NCBI GenBank assembly: GCA_903822595.1
Contig: CAIJPS010000024.1
Location: forward strand, 62,001-126,000
DNA: 64,000 nucleotides
Reading direction: 5' to 3'
DNA from: an uncultured Chlorobiaceae bacterium
Lineage (GTDB): Bacteria > Bacteroidota > Chlorobiia > Chlorobiales > Chlorobiaceae
The position numbers and the translations under genes are program-made. This document shows, in pieces, positions 34,357 through 43,661 of this stretch. Each line of letters begins with the position of its first letter. Positions within the stretch are counted from its first letter, which is position 1. The notes under the pieces are model-generated. The model did no database searches. It was not told where the DNA came from and saw nothing but the letters and a program-made list of their open reading frames with translations.

Positions 34357-34986
34357 GTGCAGAAGCCGGAGCTACAGTTGCAGCAACAGATCGAGGCGCT
34401 TATTTTTGCCTCCGAAGAGGCTCTTACCTTCCAGTCCATCAGGCAGGTTACCGGCATCGATCTCAACGCAAACGAGCTTCACGCCATTATTGAGCGTCTC
34501 AACAGGGAGTATGAAGAGAGCGGAAGGAGTTTTCAGATACATCAGATTGCCAGTGGTTACCGATTTCTTACCAGACCGGAATTTGGCGATATCCTCAAAA
34601 AACTTCTTGCCCCGAAAATCCGCAAACGGCTTTCCCACTCTCTGCTTGAAGTTCTTGCTGTTATTGCCTATAATCAGCCCGTTACCAGGGGAGATATTCA
34701 GCAGATTCGCGGAGCGAGCCCCGATTATGCAATCGACAGGCTGCTGCTTCGCGGATACATCGAGGTTCGCGGAAGAGCGGATTCTCCCGGTAAACCCCTG
34801 CAATATGGAACCACCCCGGAGTTTCTCGACCTCTTCAATTTATCAACAGTAAAAGAGCTCCCTGAACTTCGCGAGATAAAGGAAATTCTTCAGGAGCACG
34901 AAGAACAGCAATCCCTTAACCGGCTGAATGGCAACGAGAGAAGCTCATCCGGCAACGATCAAGCAGAAGACGATACAGAGTTATGA
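34357..34986 (+). CDS. scpB: Segregation and condensation protein B
   Basis: A 209-residue protein from a GTG start at 34357. It shows the two winged-helix domains of ScpB ('QIEALIFASEEALTFQSIRQ' and 'LEVLAVIAYNQPVTRGDIQQ', 'RGRADSPGKPLQYGTTPEFL'). It binds kleisin ScpA in the SMC complex; smc itself is at 46.6-50.1 kb, and scpA is not in the window. The end overlaps rluB by 4 nt. Confidence 0.93.
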   Translation: MQKPELQLQQQIEALIFASEEALTFQSIRQVTGIDLNANELHAIIERLNREYEESGRSFQIHQIASGYRFLTRPEFGDILKKLLAPKIRKRLSHSLLEVLAVIAYNQPVTRGDIQQIRGASPDYAIDRLLLRGYIEVRGRADSPGKPLQYGTTPEFLDLFNLSTVKELPELREIKEILQEHEEQQSLNRLNGNERSSSGNDQAEDDTEL

Positions 34987-35726
34987 AAAACAGCAATAAA
35001 GATGATGAAGTAAGAATCAACCGTTATCTGGCCTCATGTGGCATAGCATCACGCAGGGCCGCCGATCAGCTTGTGCTCGATGGCAGGGTCATGGTCAACG
35101 GCACGGTGATTACGACGCCGGGCATCAAGGTAAGCCCCTCCCGTGACGAGGTGATTGTCGATGGCGAAAAGTTTGCCCAGCCTGAGCACAGGAAGGTCTA
35201 CATTCTCTTCAACAAACCAAGAAACGTCATCACCACCAACAGCGACGAAAAAAAACGGGAGATGGTACTCGATTTTATTGATGTTGAGGAGCGGGTCTTT
35301 CCCGTAGGCCGTCTCGACCGGAAAACGACAGGGGTGATTTTGCTGACCAATGACGGCACTTTGGCGCATAAATTGATGCACCCTTCATCAAATGTGAAAA
35401 AAGAGTATATTGCTGAGCTTGGTGAAAAATTCACCCCAAATCTTCTGCCTCAATTGACAGGAGGAATGCGTTTGAAAGATACCGGGGAAAAAGTCAGTCC
35501 CTGCCGCGCAAAAATACTCGATGAGGGAATGCAGGTACTGGTGAGCATTCATGAAGGAAAGAACCATCAGGTCAGAAGAATGTTCGAGACCCTCGGTTTT
35601 GAAGTGAAACGGCTTGAAAGGGTTGCCTATGCAGGCCTTCAGGCCGGGGAACTCCGGCGAGGCGAATGGCGATACCTGAGCCGCAATGAGGTTCAGGCCC
35701 TCTACAAGTTGACCGAAAGCCCATAA
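34983..35726 (+). CDS. rluB: 23S rRNA pseudouridine synthase, RsuA/RluB family
   Basis: A 247-residue enzyme. An N-terminal S4 RNA-binding domain ('RINRYLASCGIASRRAADQL') is followed by the catalytic domain with Asp in 'PVGRLDRKTTGVILLTNDG'. 'EGKNHQVRRMFETLGFEVKR' is typical of RluB/RsuA. It probably modifies 23S rRNA helix 89 (RluB). The scpB-rluB order is widespread in bacteria and supports both calls. Confidence 0.9.
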   Translation: MKNSNKDDEVRINRYLASCGIASRRAADQLVLDGRVMVNGTVITTPGIKVSPSRDEVIVDGEKFAQPEHRKVYILFNKPRNVITTNSDEKKREMVLDFIDVEERVFPVGRLDRKTTGVILLTNDGTLAHKLMHPSSNVKKEYIAELGEKFTPNLLPQLTGGMRLKDTGEKVSPCRAKILDEGMQVLVSIHEGKNHQVRRMFETLGFEVKRLERVAYAGLQAGELRRGEWRYLSRNEVQALYKLTESP

Positions 35727-35763
35727 GCCATCAGCCGGTTTTGTTAAACGACACAAAACCACC

Positions 35764-37803
35764 ATGGTTATGAGACAGCCTCTCTTTACTCTCAAACGTC
35801 ATCTCTTCCAAAAAGTCGTGACGTTTGCCATCCTCATCGCCTCACCCTGTTGCTTTCCCCGGATTCTCTGCGCCGAGAACAATGACCTTCAGTATCTGCT
35901 CGACAATTCGGAGTCTGAAGTAAATATGGAGCAGTTGCTCTATTTGGTCGATCGGCTGAAAGCCAGCCGGATTTTGATCAATGAAGCCGATTCCGACGAC
36001 CTGCGCCAGCTTCCCTGGCTCAATACAGCCGATGCACAAGCCATTCTCATCCATCGTCGCGACAAAGGGCCCATTCTCTCCCTGCAGGATCTCGAAACCA
36101 TTATCGGAACGGAAAAAACGGCACGCATCGCACCCTATATCCTTTTTGCCAAAGAGCCGCGTAGCCGAACGTCCAAAGCTCAAGTCGCTGCAGTTGAAGG
36201 ATCACTCTACAGCCGTCTTTTCTGGGAAACAACAGCGCGAAAAGGTATAACAGATGGCAAATACGCAGGAGAGAACTATAAACTCTATAACCATCTGCAG
36301 CTATCGGCTCCCCATTTAAAAGCCAGCCTCCTGCAGGAAAAGGATATCGGCGAGCCTGATGTGGCGGACTTTACCTCACTCAGCATTATGGCCAGCGATC
36401 TTGGTGTGCTGAAAAGTGCCGCTCTCGGCAACTATAAACTCAATTTTGCCCAAGGGTTGCTCATAGGACAAGGACGCTATTTTTCAAAAGGCTCCGACCC
36501 CTCAGGCACTATCCGGCTTCCCTCAAAGCAGCTCTTGCCCTACTCCTCAAGCTCTGAATCCGGCTTTCTCCAGGGAGCAGCAACGACACTGAAGCTTGAT
36601 CCCTTTCAGCTCACCCTCTTCTATTCCGGCAACCACCGTGACGCGGTCATCAACGACGATGGTATCATTACCAGTTTCAGCACATCGGGTTACCATCGCA
36701 CCGAGCTTGAAAGAAGCAGAAAAGATAACGTGACCGAAACCATCTACGGCGCAAACCTTCTTTGCCAATACCAGAAAGGCCTTTTCAGCGGCAGGGCAGG
36801 GGGAAGTGTACTCAACTACCGCTATCCACTGCCTTTTGATGAGCTTGAACCCTCTGCGGCACAGAGCACCCTCTCTTCGGCAACGCTCTACAGTCTCGAA
36901 ACCGATCTCTCCCTTGGCCATGCAAGCCTCTTCGCCGAAGCCGCATTTTCCAGCCGACCTGACGGAACCTCATGGACAGCAGGTTCGGAGTATCAGCTTT
37001 TTCAGGGCCTCAGCGCGGTTGCTGCTCTCCGGCACTACGGTGCCCACTATTACTCCCCTTTTGCGGGAGCTTTTGCCGAACGGGGCAGCGACGCCTCAAA
37101 TGAGCAGGGATACTATGTCGGCATGAATGCAAAGATCAGCGACCACCTCTCCCTTGCGGCCTACTATGACCTCTTCACCTTTCCCCTGCTTGACGATCAC
37201 TGCCCATACCCCTCGGATGGCAACGATTCCCGATTCTTTATTACCTGGAAGCAGTCACCCCTGCTGACCTGGAACCTGCAACTCCAGCATAAATACAAGG
37301 AGGAGCAGTCAAATCAGGGGACATCAAGCCATCCCCTCTGGACAGCGCTTCCGCAAATCACCAACCGTTGTCGGCTCGATTGCGATATGACGCTCTCCCG
37401 TGCACTGCATCTGAGAAGCCGCGGAGAGGTGAAAAAAGTGGTCAAAGAGTATCTTGCCGGAGACCAGCAATTTTACGGATGGCTGCTCTATCAGCAGGCA
37501 GGTTACAGCGCCGGAAAATTTGGCCTGAAAGGGCGGCTTACTGTTTTCAATACAGAGGATTACGATGCCGCACTCTACGCCTATGAGGACGATCTGCCCC
37601 TCACCTCCTCTCTCGGCATGTACGACGGGCGCGGCAAATCCCTCTTTCTGGTGGCAACATGGCAAGTCATGCCGCAGATGAAGCTTGGAGCACGATACGA
37701 GGTCACCTGGTACAGCGACAGGGAGGTATACAGCAGCGGTAACGATGAGCGGGCAACCAGCGCTCCCGGCTCATTCCATCTTGGCTGCTCCCTTGCATTC
37801 TGA
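35764..37803 (+). CDS. Helix-hairpin-helix protein with outer-membrane barrel
   Basis: A 679-residue exported protein. It has an N-terminal hydrophobic export segment (about residues 15-36), then a ComEA-like HhH region of about 100 residues ('ILINEADSDDLRQLPWLNTA', 'LSLQDLETIIGTEKTARIAP'). From about residue 140 to the end it is a long beta-rich domain with alternating aromatic strands ending in phenylalanine (GCSLAF), like an outer-membrane barrel. This two-part architecture is known in Bacteroidetes/Chlorobi. A role in DNA uptake or binding is suggested only by the HhH fold. Confidence 0.8.
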   Translation: MVMRQPLFTLKRHLFQKVVTFAILIASPCCFPRILCAENNDLQYLLDNSESEVNMEQLLYLVDRLKASRILINEADSDDLRQLPWLNTADAQAILIHRRDKGPILSLQDLETIIGTEKTARIAPYILFAKEPRSRTSKAQVAAVEGSLYSRLFWETTARKGITDGKYAGENYKLYNHLQLSAPHLKASLLQEKDIGEPDVADFTSLSIMASDLGVLKSAALGNYKLNFAQGLLIGQGRYFSKGSDPSGTIRLPSKQLLPYSSSSESGFLQGAATTLKLDPFQLTLFYSGNHRDAVINDDGIITSFSTSGYHRTELERSRKDNVTETIYGANLLCQYQKGLFSGRAGGSVLNYRYPLPFDELEPSAAQSTLSSATLYSLETDLSLGHASLFAEAAFSSRPDGTSWTAGSEYQLFQGLSAVAALRHYGAHYYSPFAGAFAERGSDASNEQGYYVGMNAKISDHLSLAAYYDLFTFPLLDDHCPYPSDGNDSRFFITWKQSPLLTWNLQLQHKYKEEQSNQGTSSHPLWTALPQITNRCRLDCDMTLSRALHLRSRGEVKKVVKEYLAGDQQFYGWLLYQQAGYSAGKFGLKGRLTVFNTEDYDAALYAYEDDLPLTSSLGMYDGRGKSLFLVATWQVMPQMKLGARYEVTWYSDREVYSSGNDERATSAPGSFHLGCSLAF

Positions 37804-37820
37804 GAGCTGTGGGAGGGAGG

Positions 37821-38777
37821 TCAGGCGAGCCCGGCAGCCCGCATCAGCCGATCCCTGATCGCTCTGCCGAGCCCCTCGTCTGAGGGCAGCTCGCAGTAGA
37901 TTACGCCGATGCCTTCTGTGTCGCAAAGCCTGAAAAACCCGAAAAGCTCCCGGCCATACTCCTCAAGAGTCAGGCAGACTTTGTGCAAAAAAATGCCTTG
38001 AGGGGGCTCCGACATGCCGATGTAGGCCGCAGAACTCTCTTTGAGGTCGATTTTTTCGACCTCAGTACAGAGTACAATCGATGCTCTCGGCGCATAATGG
38101 GGATACTTCAGCCCTGGGCATTTCGGTCTCTCCTCTGCCTCCGAAACAGCAATGGTCGTTATTTCAGGCACAACCTCCCGTAGTTGTTCAAGCGTGATTG
38201 CCCCCGCTCTGAGCAGAATCGGCTTTGTCCCCGAACAGTCAACAATGGTCGATTCAAGGCCGATAGTACTCGGTTTGCCCCGCAGCAGGCAGTCGATTTT
38301 TCCGGCCAGATCTTCGTAAACCGCCTCCCAGCTTGTTGCGCTCGGCAATCCGGAAAGATTTGCTGAAGGAGCCGCAACCGGGCAGCAAGCGAGGCGGAGA
38401 AACTCCCTTGCTATCGGATTTGCCGGGCAGCGCACCCCGACCGTCTCAAGACCGGCGGTAACGCTGTAAGGAACAGAGGGATTTTTTTTGAGCACCAGCG
38501 TCAGGGGGCCGGGAAAAAAGCTCTCAATCAGCCTCTCTGCTTGCACATTGACTTCAGCAGCAACCTCCGCGACCTGCCCGATGCTGCCAATATGAACAAT
38601 CAACGGGTTATCCGACGGACGCCCTTTCGCCCGAAAAAGCTTGAGGAGCGCTTCAGAATGGCAGATGCCGGCACCAAGACCATAGACCGTTTCCGTAGGA
38701 AATGCCACAACCCCGCCCGAGTTCAGGATAGCGGCGGCCTCTTCAACTGAGTCGGTAAGCGTGGTCTGCATGATCAT
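37821..38777 (-). CDS. sua5: Threonylcarbamoyl-AMP synthase, Sua5 type
   Basis: A 318-residue protein: an N-terminal YrdC domain ('GGVVAFPTETVYGLGAGICH', 'FPGPLTLVLKKNPSVPYSVT', 'APSANLSGLPSATSW') plus a C-terminal Sua5 domain after the linker around 'GLKYPHYAPRASIVL'. It makes threonylcarbamoyl-AMP for the t6A modification of tRNA. Length agrees with two-domain Sua5 rather than short TsaC. It is followed by the polyprenol-kinase-like gene upstream on the same strand with an 18-nt gap. Confidence 0.92.
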   Translation of the reverse strand: MIMQTTLTDSVEEAAAILNSGGVVAFPTETVYGLGAGICHSEALLKLFRAKGRPSDNPLIVHIGSIGQVAEVAAEVNVQAERLIESFFPGPLTLVLKKNPSVPYSVTAGLETVGVRCPANPIAREFLRLACCPVAAPSANLSGLPSATSWEAVYEDLAGKIDCLLRGKPSTIGLESTIVDCSGTKPILLRAGAITLEQLREVVPEITTIAVSEAEERPKCPGLKYPHYAPRASIVLCTEVEKIDLKESSAAYIGMSEPPQGIFLHKVCLTLEEYGRELFGFFRLCDTEGIGVIYCELPSDEGLGRAIRDRLMRAAGLA

Positions 38778-38795
38778 GATCGAGGGGAGACAATC

Positions 38796-39434
38796 CTACC
38801 GGAAAATGGAGAGGAGTGAGCACAGTGTGCCCGCCACCGCACTGGCAAGAGGTATCGAAAGGTTATCGTCAATCTTGAACTCACCCATACGCACCATAAA
38901 CGCCTCGGTCAGCGTTGCCGTTATTGCCATGATGATTCCGACAAACAGGTTCAGTCCTGGCACAATGCAGACAACCGCCACTGCAGAAAGAAAAAACGCA
39001 GCACTTCCCTCAACGCTTTTCTGTCCAAACCGGTGTTTCCCGAAACTTTTTCCAATAATGGCTGCCAGGGTATCTGAAACTGCGACCAGGCTGAAAGCGG
39101 TAACAGCAATAATTTTAGGGAAAAAAAGCACCAGAAGCAGTGCCGCCATCACAATATAGGTTGCCCCGTTCAAGTGGGTTTTTGCCGGCCTGAGCTCATG
39201 CGATCTGAGCATCGAATCGAACGTTTTGTGATACCAGACCGAAACAGGGGTAAAAAAATTTTTCAGCAGGTCTATCAGAAAAAAACCCGAAAAAAGTGGA
39301 ACAAGGAGAAAAAGAGCAAGTTCTCTGCTGATAAACCAGTAAATCACCGGAATAGAGAGCGACGAGAGATGAATCGCTTTTCGTGCAACTTCATAGCGGA
39401 GTTCCAGCCGGTCGATCTCTTCCATAGTTATCAA
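38796..39434 (-). CDS. Membrane polyprenol/phytol kinase-like protein
   Basis: A 212-residue membrane protein with about six to seven hydrophobic segments. It resembles the dolichol kinase/phytol kinase/diacylglycerol-CTP family: 'ELRYEVARKAIHLSSLSIPV' at the N-terminus, 'KTHLNGATYIVMAALLLVLF', 'VAVSDTLAAIIGKSFGKHRF' and 'KSVEGSAAFFLSAVAVV'. In phototrophs VTE5/VTE6-type kinases recycle phytol and geranylgeraniol from chlorophylls. The substrate here is unknown. Confidence 0.78.
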   Translation of the reverse strand: MITMEEIDRLELRYEVARKAIHLSSLSIPVIYWFISRELALFLLVPLFSGFFLIDLLKNFFTPVSVWYHKTFDSMLRSHELRPAKTHLNGATYIVMAALLLVLFFPKIIAVTAFSLVAVSDTLAAIIGKSFGKHRFGQKSVEGSAAFFLSAVAVVCIVPGLNLFVGIIMAITATLTEAFMVRMGEFKIDDNLSIPLASAVAGTLCSLLSIFR

Positions 39435-39607
39435 TAGGGTTCATCAGGGAAATAGCCAGGAGTCTGGCTCATTTCAGGCTTGAATATACAACGAAATCTG
39501 CCTTAAGCCAGAAAAGTTCCACTCCATACCCTCCTTTTCCCTTTTCCATTCCCTCTCAAAACTTGTACCTTACGGTACTTTTTAAAATCGCATGATGAAC
39601 TATTGGC

Positions 39608-41167
39608 ATGAAGAGTGAAAAATTGAGAGTTGCCGCTATTGATCTCGGCACCAACTCTTTCCACATGATTATTGTTGAAGAGAGCCAGGGAAAGGGCATT
39701 GTTGAGATCGATCGTGTCAAAGACATGATCTGTATCGGTCGTGGCAGCATCTCCACGAAAATGCTTGATGAAGATGCGATGCAGTCGGGTATTGTTGCGT
39801 TGAAGAATTTTCTTGTTCTTGCAGCACAGCATGGAGTGGCATCGGAAAATGTTCTTGCTTTTGCCACCAGTGCTATCCGGGAGGCAAAAAACCAGGGCGA
39901 TTTTCTCCGTCGTGTCAAGGATGAGACCGGTCTGAAAGTCAAGGTTATCTCCGGCAAAGAGGAGGCCGAATTTATCTATTATGGTGTTCGCAGTGCGGTG
40001 AAAATCGGAAACAGCTCCGATCTTCTCTTCGATATTGGCGGAGGATCGGTTGAGTTTGTTCTTGTCAACCACAAGGGGATACAACTTCTCGAAAGCCGTA
40101 AAATCGGTGTAGCAAGAATGTGCGAACGTTTTGTTGCTTCAGAACCCATTGGAAACCATGATATCAAGATGCTCGAACAGTTCTTTTCGGCAGAGATGGT
40201 CTCCGCTGTTGAAAAAGCCTCTGAACTCAAGGTGACCAGGGCGATAGCCTCCTCAGGTACCGCCCAGAATATTGCCCGTATGATCTTTTTGATGAACGGT
40301 CGGGAGAGTACCCTTTCACTCAACAACAGCTCATTTACCCGCAAAGAGTTCCAGGATCTTTACAAGGCAGTTCTGCCTCTTGGTGCAGCCGAACGGAAAA
40401 AACTGACCGGGCTTGATGAAAAAAGGGTTGACCTGATTGTTCCGGGCCTTATTCTCATCGACATGATTTTCAAGCTTTTCAATCTCAAGGAGATTGTGAT
40501 TTCAGATTCAGCCCTCCGCGAAGGTATGGTGCTCCACTATCTGAAGCATCGCATTGCGGCTGGCACAAGGCGCGGCGATGAAGCGGAACTTGATATTCGC
40601 CGCGAGAGCGTCTATGAACTCGGCTGCCGCTGTGGCTGGCGGCGCGATCATGCCGAACATGTTGCCCGCATCAGCATGCAACTCTTCGACAAGCTCGCAC
40701 TCCTGCACCATCTTGAAGAGCCCTGTCGGGAACTTCTGGAGTATGCCGCACTGCTTCATAACATTGGAACATTTATTGCCATCTCCTCCCATCACAAGCA
40801 CAGCCAGTACATGATCCAGAACGGAGAGCTGCGCGGATTTTCCCCCTCGGAAATCGAGATTATCGGCCATGTTGCCCGCTATCATCGCAAATCGCCTCCT
40901 TCCGAGCGCCATGTAGCATACAGTCTGCTTCAGCAAAGCAGCAAACGGGCCGTCGATGTGCTTTCCGGCATTCTGCGTCTTGCCAACGGTCTTGAGCGCG
41001 GTCACCGTCAGAATATTCAGAATATCAACGTAAAAATCAAAGGGAAGACGATGACGCTCTACCTCAAAACCCGTTTTGAGGCTGATCTTGAAATCTGGGC
41101 AGCAGATCTGCTCAAACCGTGGCTTGAAACCGTTCTCGACAAAACCATTGCGCTTGAGCCGCTCTGA
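39608..41167 (+). CDS. ppx: Exopolyphosphatase / GppA phosphatase
   Basis: A 519-residue protein of the Ppx/GppA family. It shows the actin-like phosphate loops 'VAAIDLGTNSFHMIIVE' and 'LLFDIGGGSVEFVLVN', the Ppx Glu region 'ATSAIREAKN', and a C-terminal HD-like helical domain ('YAALLHNIGTFIAISSHHKH'). It hydrolyses polyphosphate or pppGpp. The 173-nt gap upstream (39435-39607) holds no gene. Confidence 0.9.
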   Translation: MKSEKLRVAAIDLGTNSFHMIIVEESQGKGIVEIDRVKDMICIGRGSISTKMLDEDAMQSGIVALKNFLVLAAQHGVASENVLAFATSAIREAKNQGDFLRRVKDETGLKVKVISGKEEAEFIYYGVRSAVKIGNSSDLLFDIGGGSVEFVLVNHKGIQLLESRKIGVARMCERFVASEPIGNHDIKMLEQFFSAEMVSAVEKASELKVTRAIASSGTAQNIARMIFLMNGRESTLSLNNSSFTRKEFQDLYKAVLPLGAAERKKLTGLDEKRVDLIVPGLILIDMIFKLFNLKEIVISDSALREGMVLHYLKHRIAAGTRRGDEAELDIRRESVYELGCRCGWRRDHAEHVARISMQLFDKLALLHHLEEPCRELLEYAALLHNIGTFIAISSHHKHSQYMIQNGELRGFSPSEIEIIGHVARYHRKSPPSERHVAYSLLQQSSKRAVDVLSGILRLANGLERGHRQNIQNINVKIKGKTMTLYLKTRFEADLEIWAADLLKPWLETVLDKTIALEPL

Positions 41168-41168
41168 G

Positions 41169-43292
41169 ATGAAGCGAGAGCACCCACTTGCACCAATCAT
41201 GGCCACCCTTTCACAACAGGGGACGCTCTGGCTGGAATCCGCTTTTTGCAAAGAGCATCATGGCGGTGCGCTGCTTTTCTCCAAACCCACCGAGGTGGTG
41301 ACGCTCCTCTCCCTCTCCGGTTTGGAGCGCTTTTTCCGGACGCTTGAAGAAAAGCTTGAAAAAGGCTTTTTTCTTGCTGGCTGGCTCACCTATGAGGCCG
41401 GTTACGGTTTTGAAGAGCGCCTTCTTCACGGCCCATCCCCTGACGGCCTCATCCTTCCCTCCTTACCGCTCGGCTGGTTCGGCGTCTACCATCAGCCAGA
41501 GCGCTTTTCAGCCGCAGAGGTTGAACAGCTCTTTGCTGAAGAGAGTTCTCTCGCCCTGGTCACCCCCGACGCCTTGTCGGGGTTCTCCTTTAACCTTTCC
41601 GAAGCAGAGTACAGCCGCAAAATCGAGAGCATCAAAGAACAAATCGCTGCAGGCAATATCTATCAGGTGAACTTCACCGGGCGATACCGCTTTACCTTTA
41701 CCGGCCCCGCACCAGCCCTCTTTTCAGCATTGAGAGCTGCTCAACCCTCATCATACACCGCCTTTGTCAACAGTGCAGAGCGCACCATCATCTCCCTCTC
41801 TCCCGAGCTCTTTTTTATAAAGCGTGGTTCTCATATCGAAACCATGCCGATGAAGGGTACCGCACCGAGAGGCAGAACGGTCGAAGAAGACACCCTTTTG
41901 AAAGAAGGGCTTGGGCGATGCCAGAAAAACCGCGCAGAAAATCTCATGATTGTTGATCTGTTGCGCAACGATCTTGGCAGGATATGCAAGCCAGGAACCG
42001 TCACGACTGGCAAGTTGTTCGCAACCCAAAGCTGGCCGACACTCCATCAAATGCTCTCCACAATCCGAGGCGAGCAACAAGAGCATATCGGGCTCTACGA
42101 ACTTTTCAGGGCACTCTACCCGTCCGGCTCAATAACCGGAGCGCCCAAAATAAACGCCATGAAGCTCATACAAACCCTCGAACCGGAACCAAGAGGGATC
42201 TATACCGGCACCATCGGCTATATCACTCCCGACCGCGATATGGTTTTCAGCGTGGCAATCCGCACCATCGAGCTTGCCGGAAACAAAGGAACCTATGGCT
42301 CCGGAGGCGGCATCGTCTGGGACTCCGACCCTGGGGATGAGTATCGTGAGTGTCAGCTCAAGGCAAAAATACTTTCTGGTACAGAAGCTGCGGTATTGGC
42401 TTCCTTTCCGAAGGAGATGCATCAGCAGACCCGGCTCAACAAAACAACACCTGACCCCATTGTCTGCGGTATGGTTCGGGAACCCGATTGCAGCGACACT
42501 GATAAACACTTCGAACTATTTGAAAGCATCCTCTGGAACGGGAGCTATCTCTGGCTTGAAGAGCATCTCCAGCGGCTTGCAGCATCTGCCACAACACTCG
42601 GCTTTACCTGCGATACCCCTGAAGCCACCCGGATGCTCCAAAATCTCGAAAAGGAGTTGCGCCAAAGCGTCAGCCGTAAACGTTCCTGCCAGCCCCTCTT
42701 CCAGGACGGAATCGTGCTCACAGGGGAGAGGCACCGGTTTCCCACCCGATTCAAGGTAAAACTCACTCTCTCCATGCAGGGAAGCTTCAATGTCAGCCAC
42801 GAGCCTATTGAGGTGCAGGCTTCCGCCGCCGGGCTCCGCGTCTGCATGGCTGGCCACCAAACCGATTCAGCAAACCCCTTGCTCCACCACAAAACCACCG
42901 AAAGGGCGCTCTACGACCCCTATTTGGCACTCGCTCGCCAGAACGGCTACGATGAAGTACTCTTTCTCAACGAGCGCGCAGAGATAACCGAAGGAGCAAT
43001 CAGCACCCTTTTTATCCGACAAGGTCGCCAACTCCTGACGCCTCCCCTCAACTCCGGCCTGCTCAACGGTATTTTCCGCCGCTACATCCTCGCCACCAGC
43101 CCCTTTGCCCACGAAAAAATCATAACCCTTCACGATCTCGAAACTGCCGATGCTATTTTCATTGCAAATTCAGTCAGAGGCCTCAGACCTGCTCTTTTCA
43201 CTGATCATCAAATAGGATTGCAAATACCAGAGGCTCTGGTTCATGATCATTCAGAGCAGAAAAATGTTTATTATAGAAGCAACAAACTGTAA
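41169..43292 (+). CDS. pabBC: Fused aminodeoxychorismate synthase (PabB) and lyase (PabC)
   Basis: A 707-residue fusion starting 1 nt after ppx. Residues ~1-430 are PabB-like (chorismate-binding: 'KIESIKEQIAAGNIYQVNFT', 'SPELFFIKRGSHIETMPMKG', 'LFRALYPSGSITGAPKINAM', 'GGGIVWDSDPGDEYRE'). Residues ~455-707 are a PLP class IV PabC-like lyase ('LFESILWNGSYLWLEEHLQR', the Lys in 'LLHHKTTERALYDPY', 'EITEGAISTLFIR', 'NSVRGLRPALF'). Together they make 4-aminobenzoate for folate. The glutaminase PabA is not seen here. This fusion is known in several bacterial groups. Confidence 0.9.
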   Translation: MKREHPLAPIMATLSQQGTLWLESAFCKEHHGGALLFSKPTEVVTLLSLSGLERFFRTLEEKLEKGFFLAGWLTYEAGYGFEERLLHGPSPDGLILPSLPLGWFGVYHQPERFSAAEVEQLFAEESSLALVTPDALSGFSFNLSEAEYSRKIESIKEQIAAGNIYQVNFTGRYRFTFTGPAPALFSALRAAQPSSYTAFVNSAERTIISLSPELFFIKRGSHIETMPMKGTAPRGRTVEEDTLLKEGLGRCQKNRAENLMIVDLLRNDLGRICKPGTVTTGKLFATQSWPTLHQMLSTIRGEQQEHIGLYELFRALYPSGSITGAPKINAMKLIQTLEPEPRGIYTGTIGYITPDRDMVFSVAIRTIELAGNKGTYGSGGGIVWDSDPGDEYRECQLKAKILSGTEAAVLASFPKEMHQQTRLNKTTPDPIVCGMVREPDCSDTDKHFELFESILWNGSYLWLEEHLQRLAASATTLGFTCDTPEATRMLQNLEKELRQSVSRKRSCQPLFQDGIVLTGERHRFPTRFKVKLTLSMQGSFNVSHEPIEVQASAAGLRVCMAGHQTDSANPLLHHKTTERALYDPYLALARQNGYDEVLFLNERAEITEGAISTLFIRQGRQLLTPPLNSGLLNGIFRRYILATSPFAHEKIITLHDLETADAIFIANSVRGLRPALFTDHQIGLQIPEALVHDHSEQKNVYYRSNKL

Positions 43293-43309
43293 CACAAAGA
43301 GCTTCGGGG

Positions 43310-43387
43310 ATGATAGCGGTAAACACAACAGAGTTATCGGAAGAACTTCAACAAAAATCCAGTCTCCTCCACTCTTATGCGTCTTAG
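43310..43387 (+). CDS. Possible 25-codon leader ORF ahead of mntA
   Basis: ATG at 43310 opens a 25-codon frame (MIAVNTTELSEELQQKSSLL...) whose stop overlaps the start of mntA by 11 nt. It is preceded by GGGG only, so translation is doubtful. It could be a translationally coupled leader for the toxin-antitoxin pair or a decayed N-terminus of another small gene. Sequence is too short to assign. Confidence 0.25.
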   Translation: MIAVNTTELSEELQQKSSLLHSYAS

Positions 43388-43661
43388 CCCATCTCAATCA
43401 CAAATAATTTGCCAGCAGATACACCGGCATTTGGGTGATGGTGCCATCATCTGGCTCTTCGGTTCACGTCTTGATGATCATAAAAAAGGTGGGGATGTTG
43501 ACCTGTATGTTGAATCCTCGCATCACACATTGCTCGACGAAATTCGTTGCAAAATCAAACTTGAAGAGAGCCTCGATATGCCGATTGACTTGATTGTTCG
43601 CCACCCGACAGATAATTCAATCATTGCCAAAATTGCCAAGAGTCAGGGAGAAAGGCTATGA
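43377..43661 (+). CDS. mntA: MNT nucleotidyltransferase antitoxin (MntA-like)
   Basis: A 94-residue minimal nucleotidyltransferase. The GS motif is 'WLFGSRLDD' (Gly29, Ser30) and the catalytic aspartates are Asp40 and Asp42 in 'GGDVDLYV'; a third acidic site may be Asp70-72 in 'PIDLIV'. MntA proteins transfer AMP to a tyrosine of the partner HEPN toxin and thereby neutralise it. It overlaps the HEPN gene by 4 nt (ATGA). Confidence 0.87.
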   Translation: MRLSPSQSQIICQQIHRHLGDGAIIWLFGSRLDDHKKGGDVDLYVESSHHTLLDEIRCKIKLEESLDMPIDLIVRHPTDNSIIAKIAKSQGERL

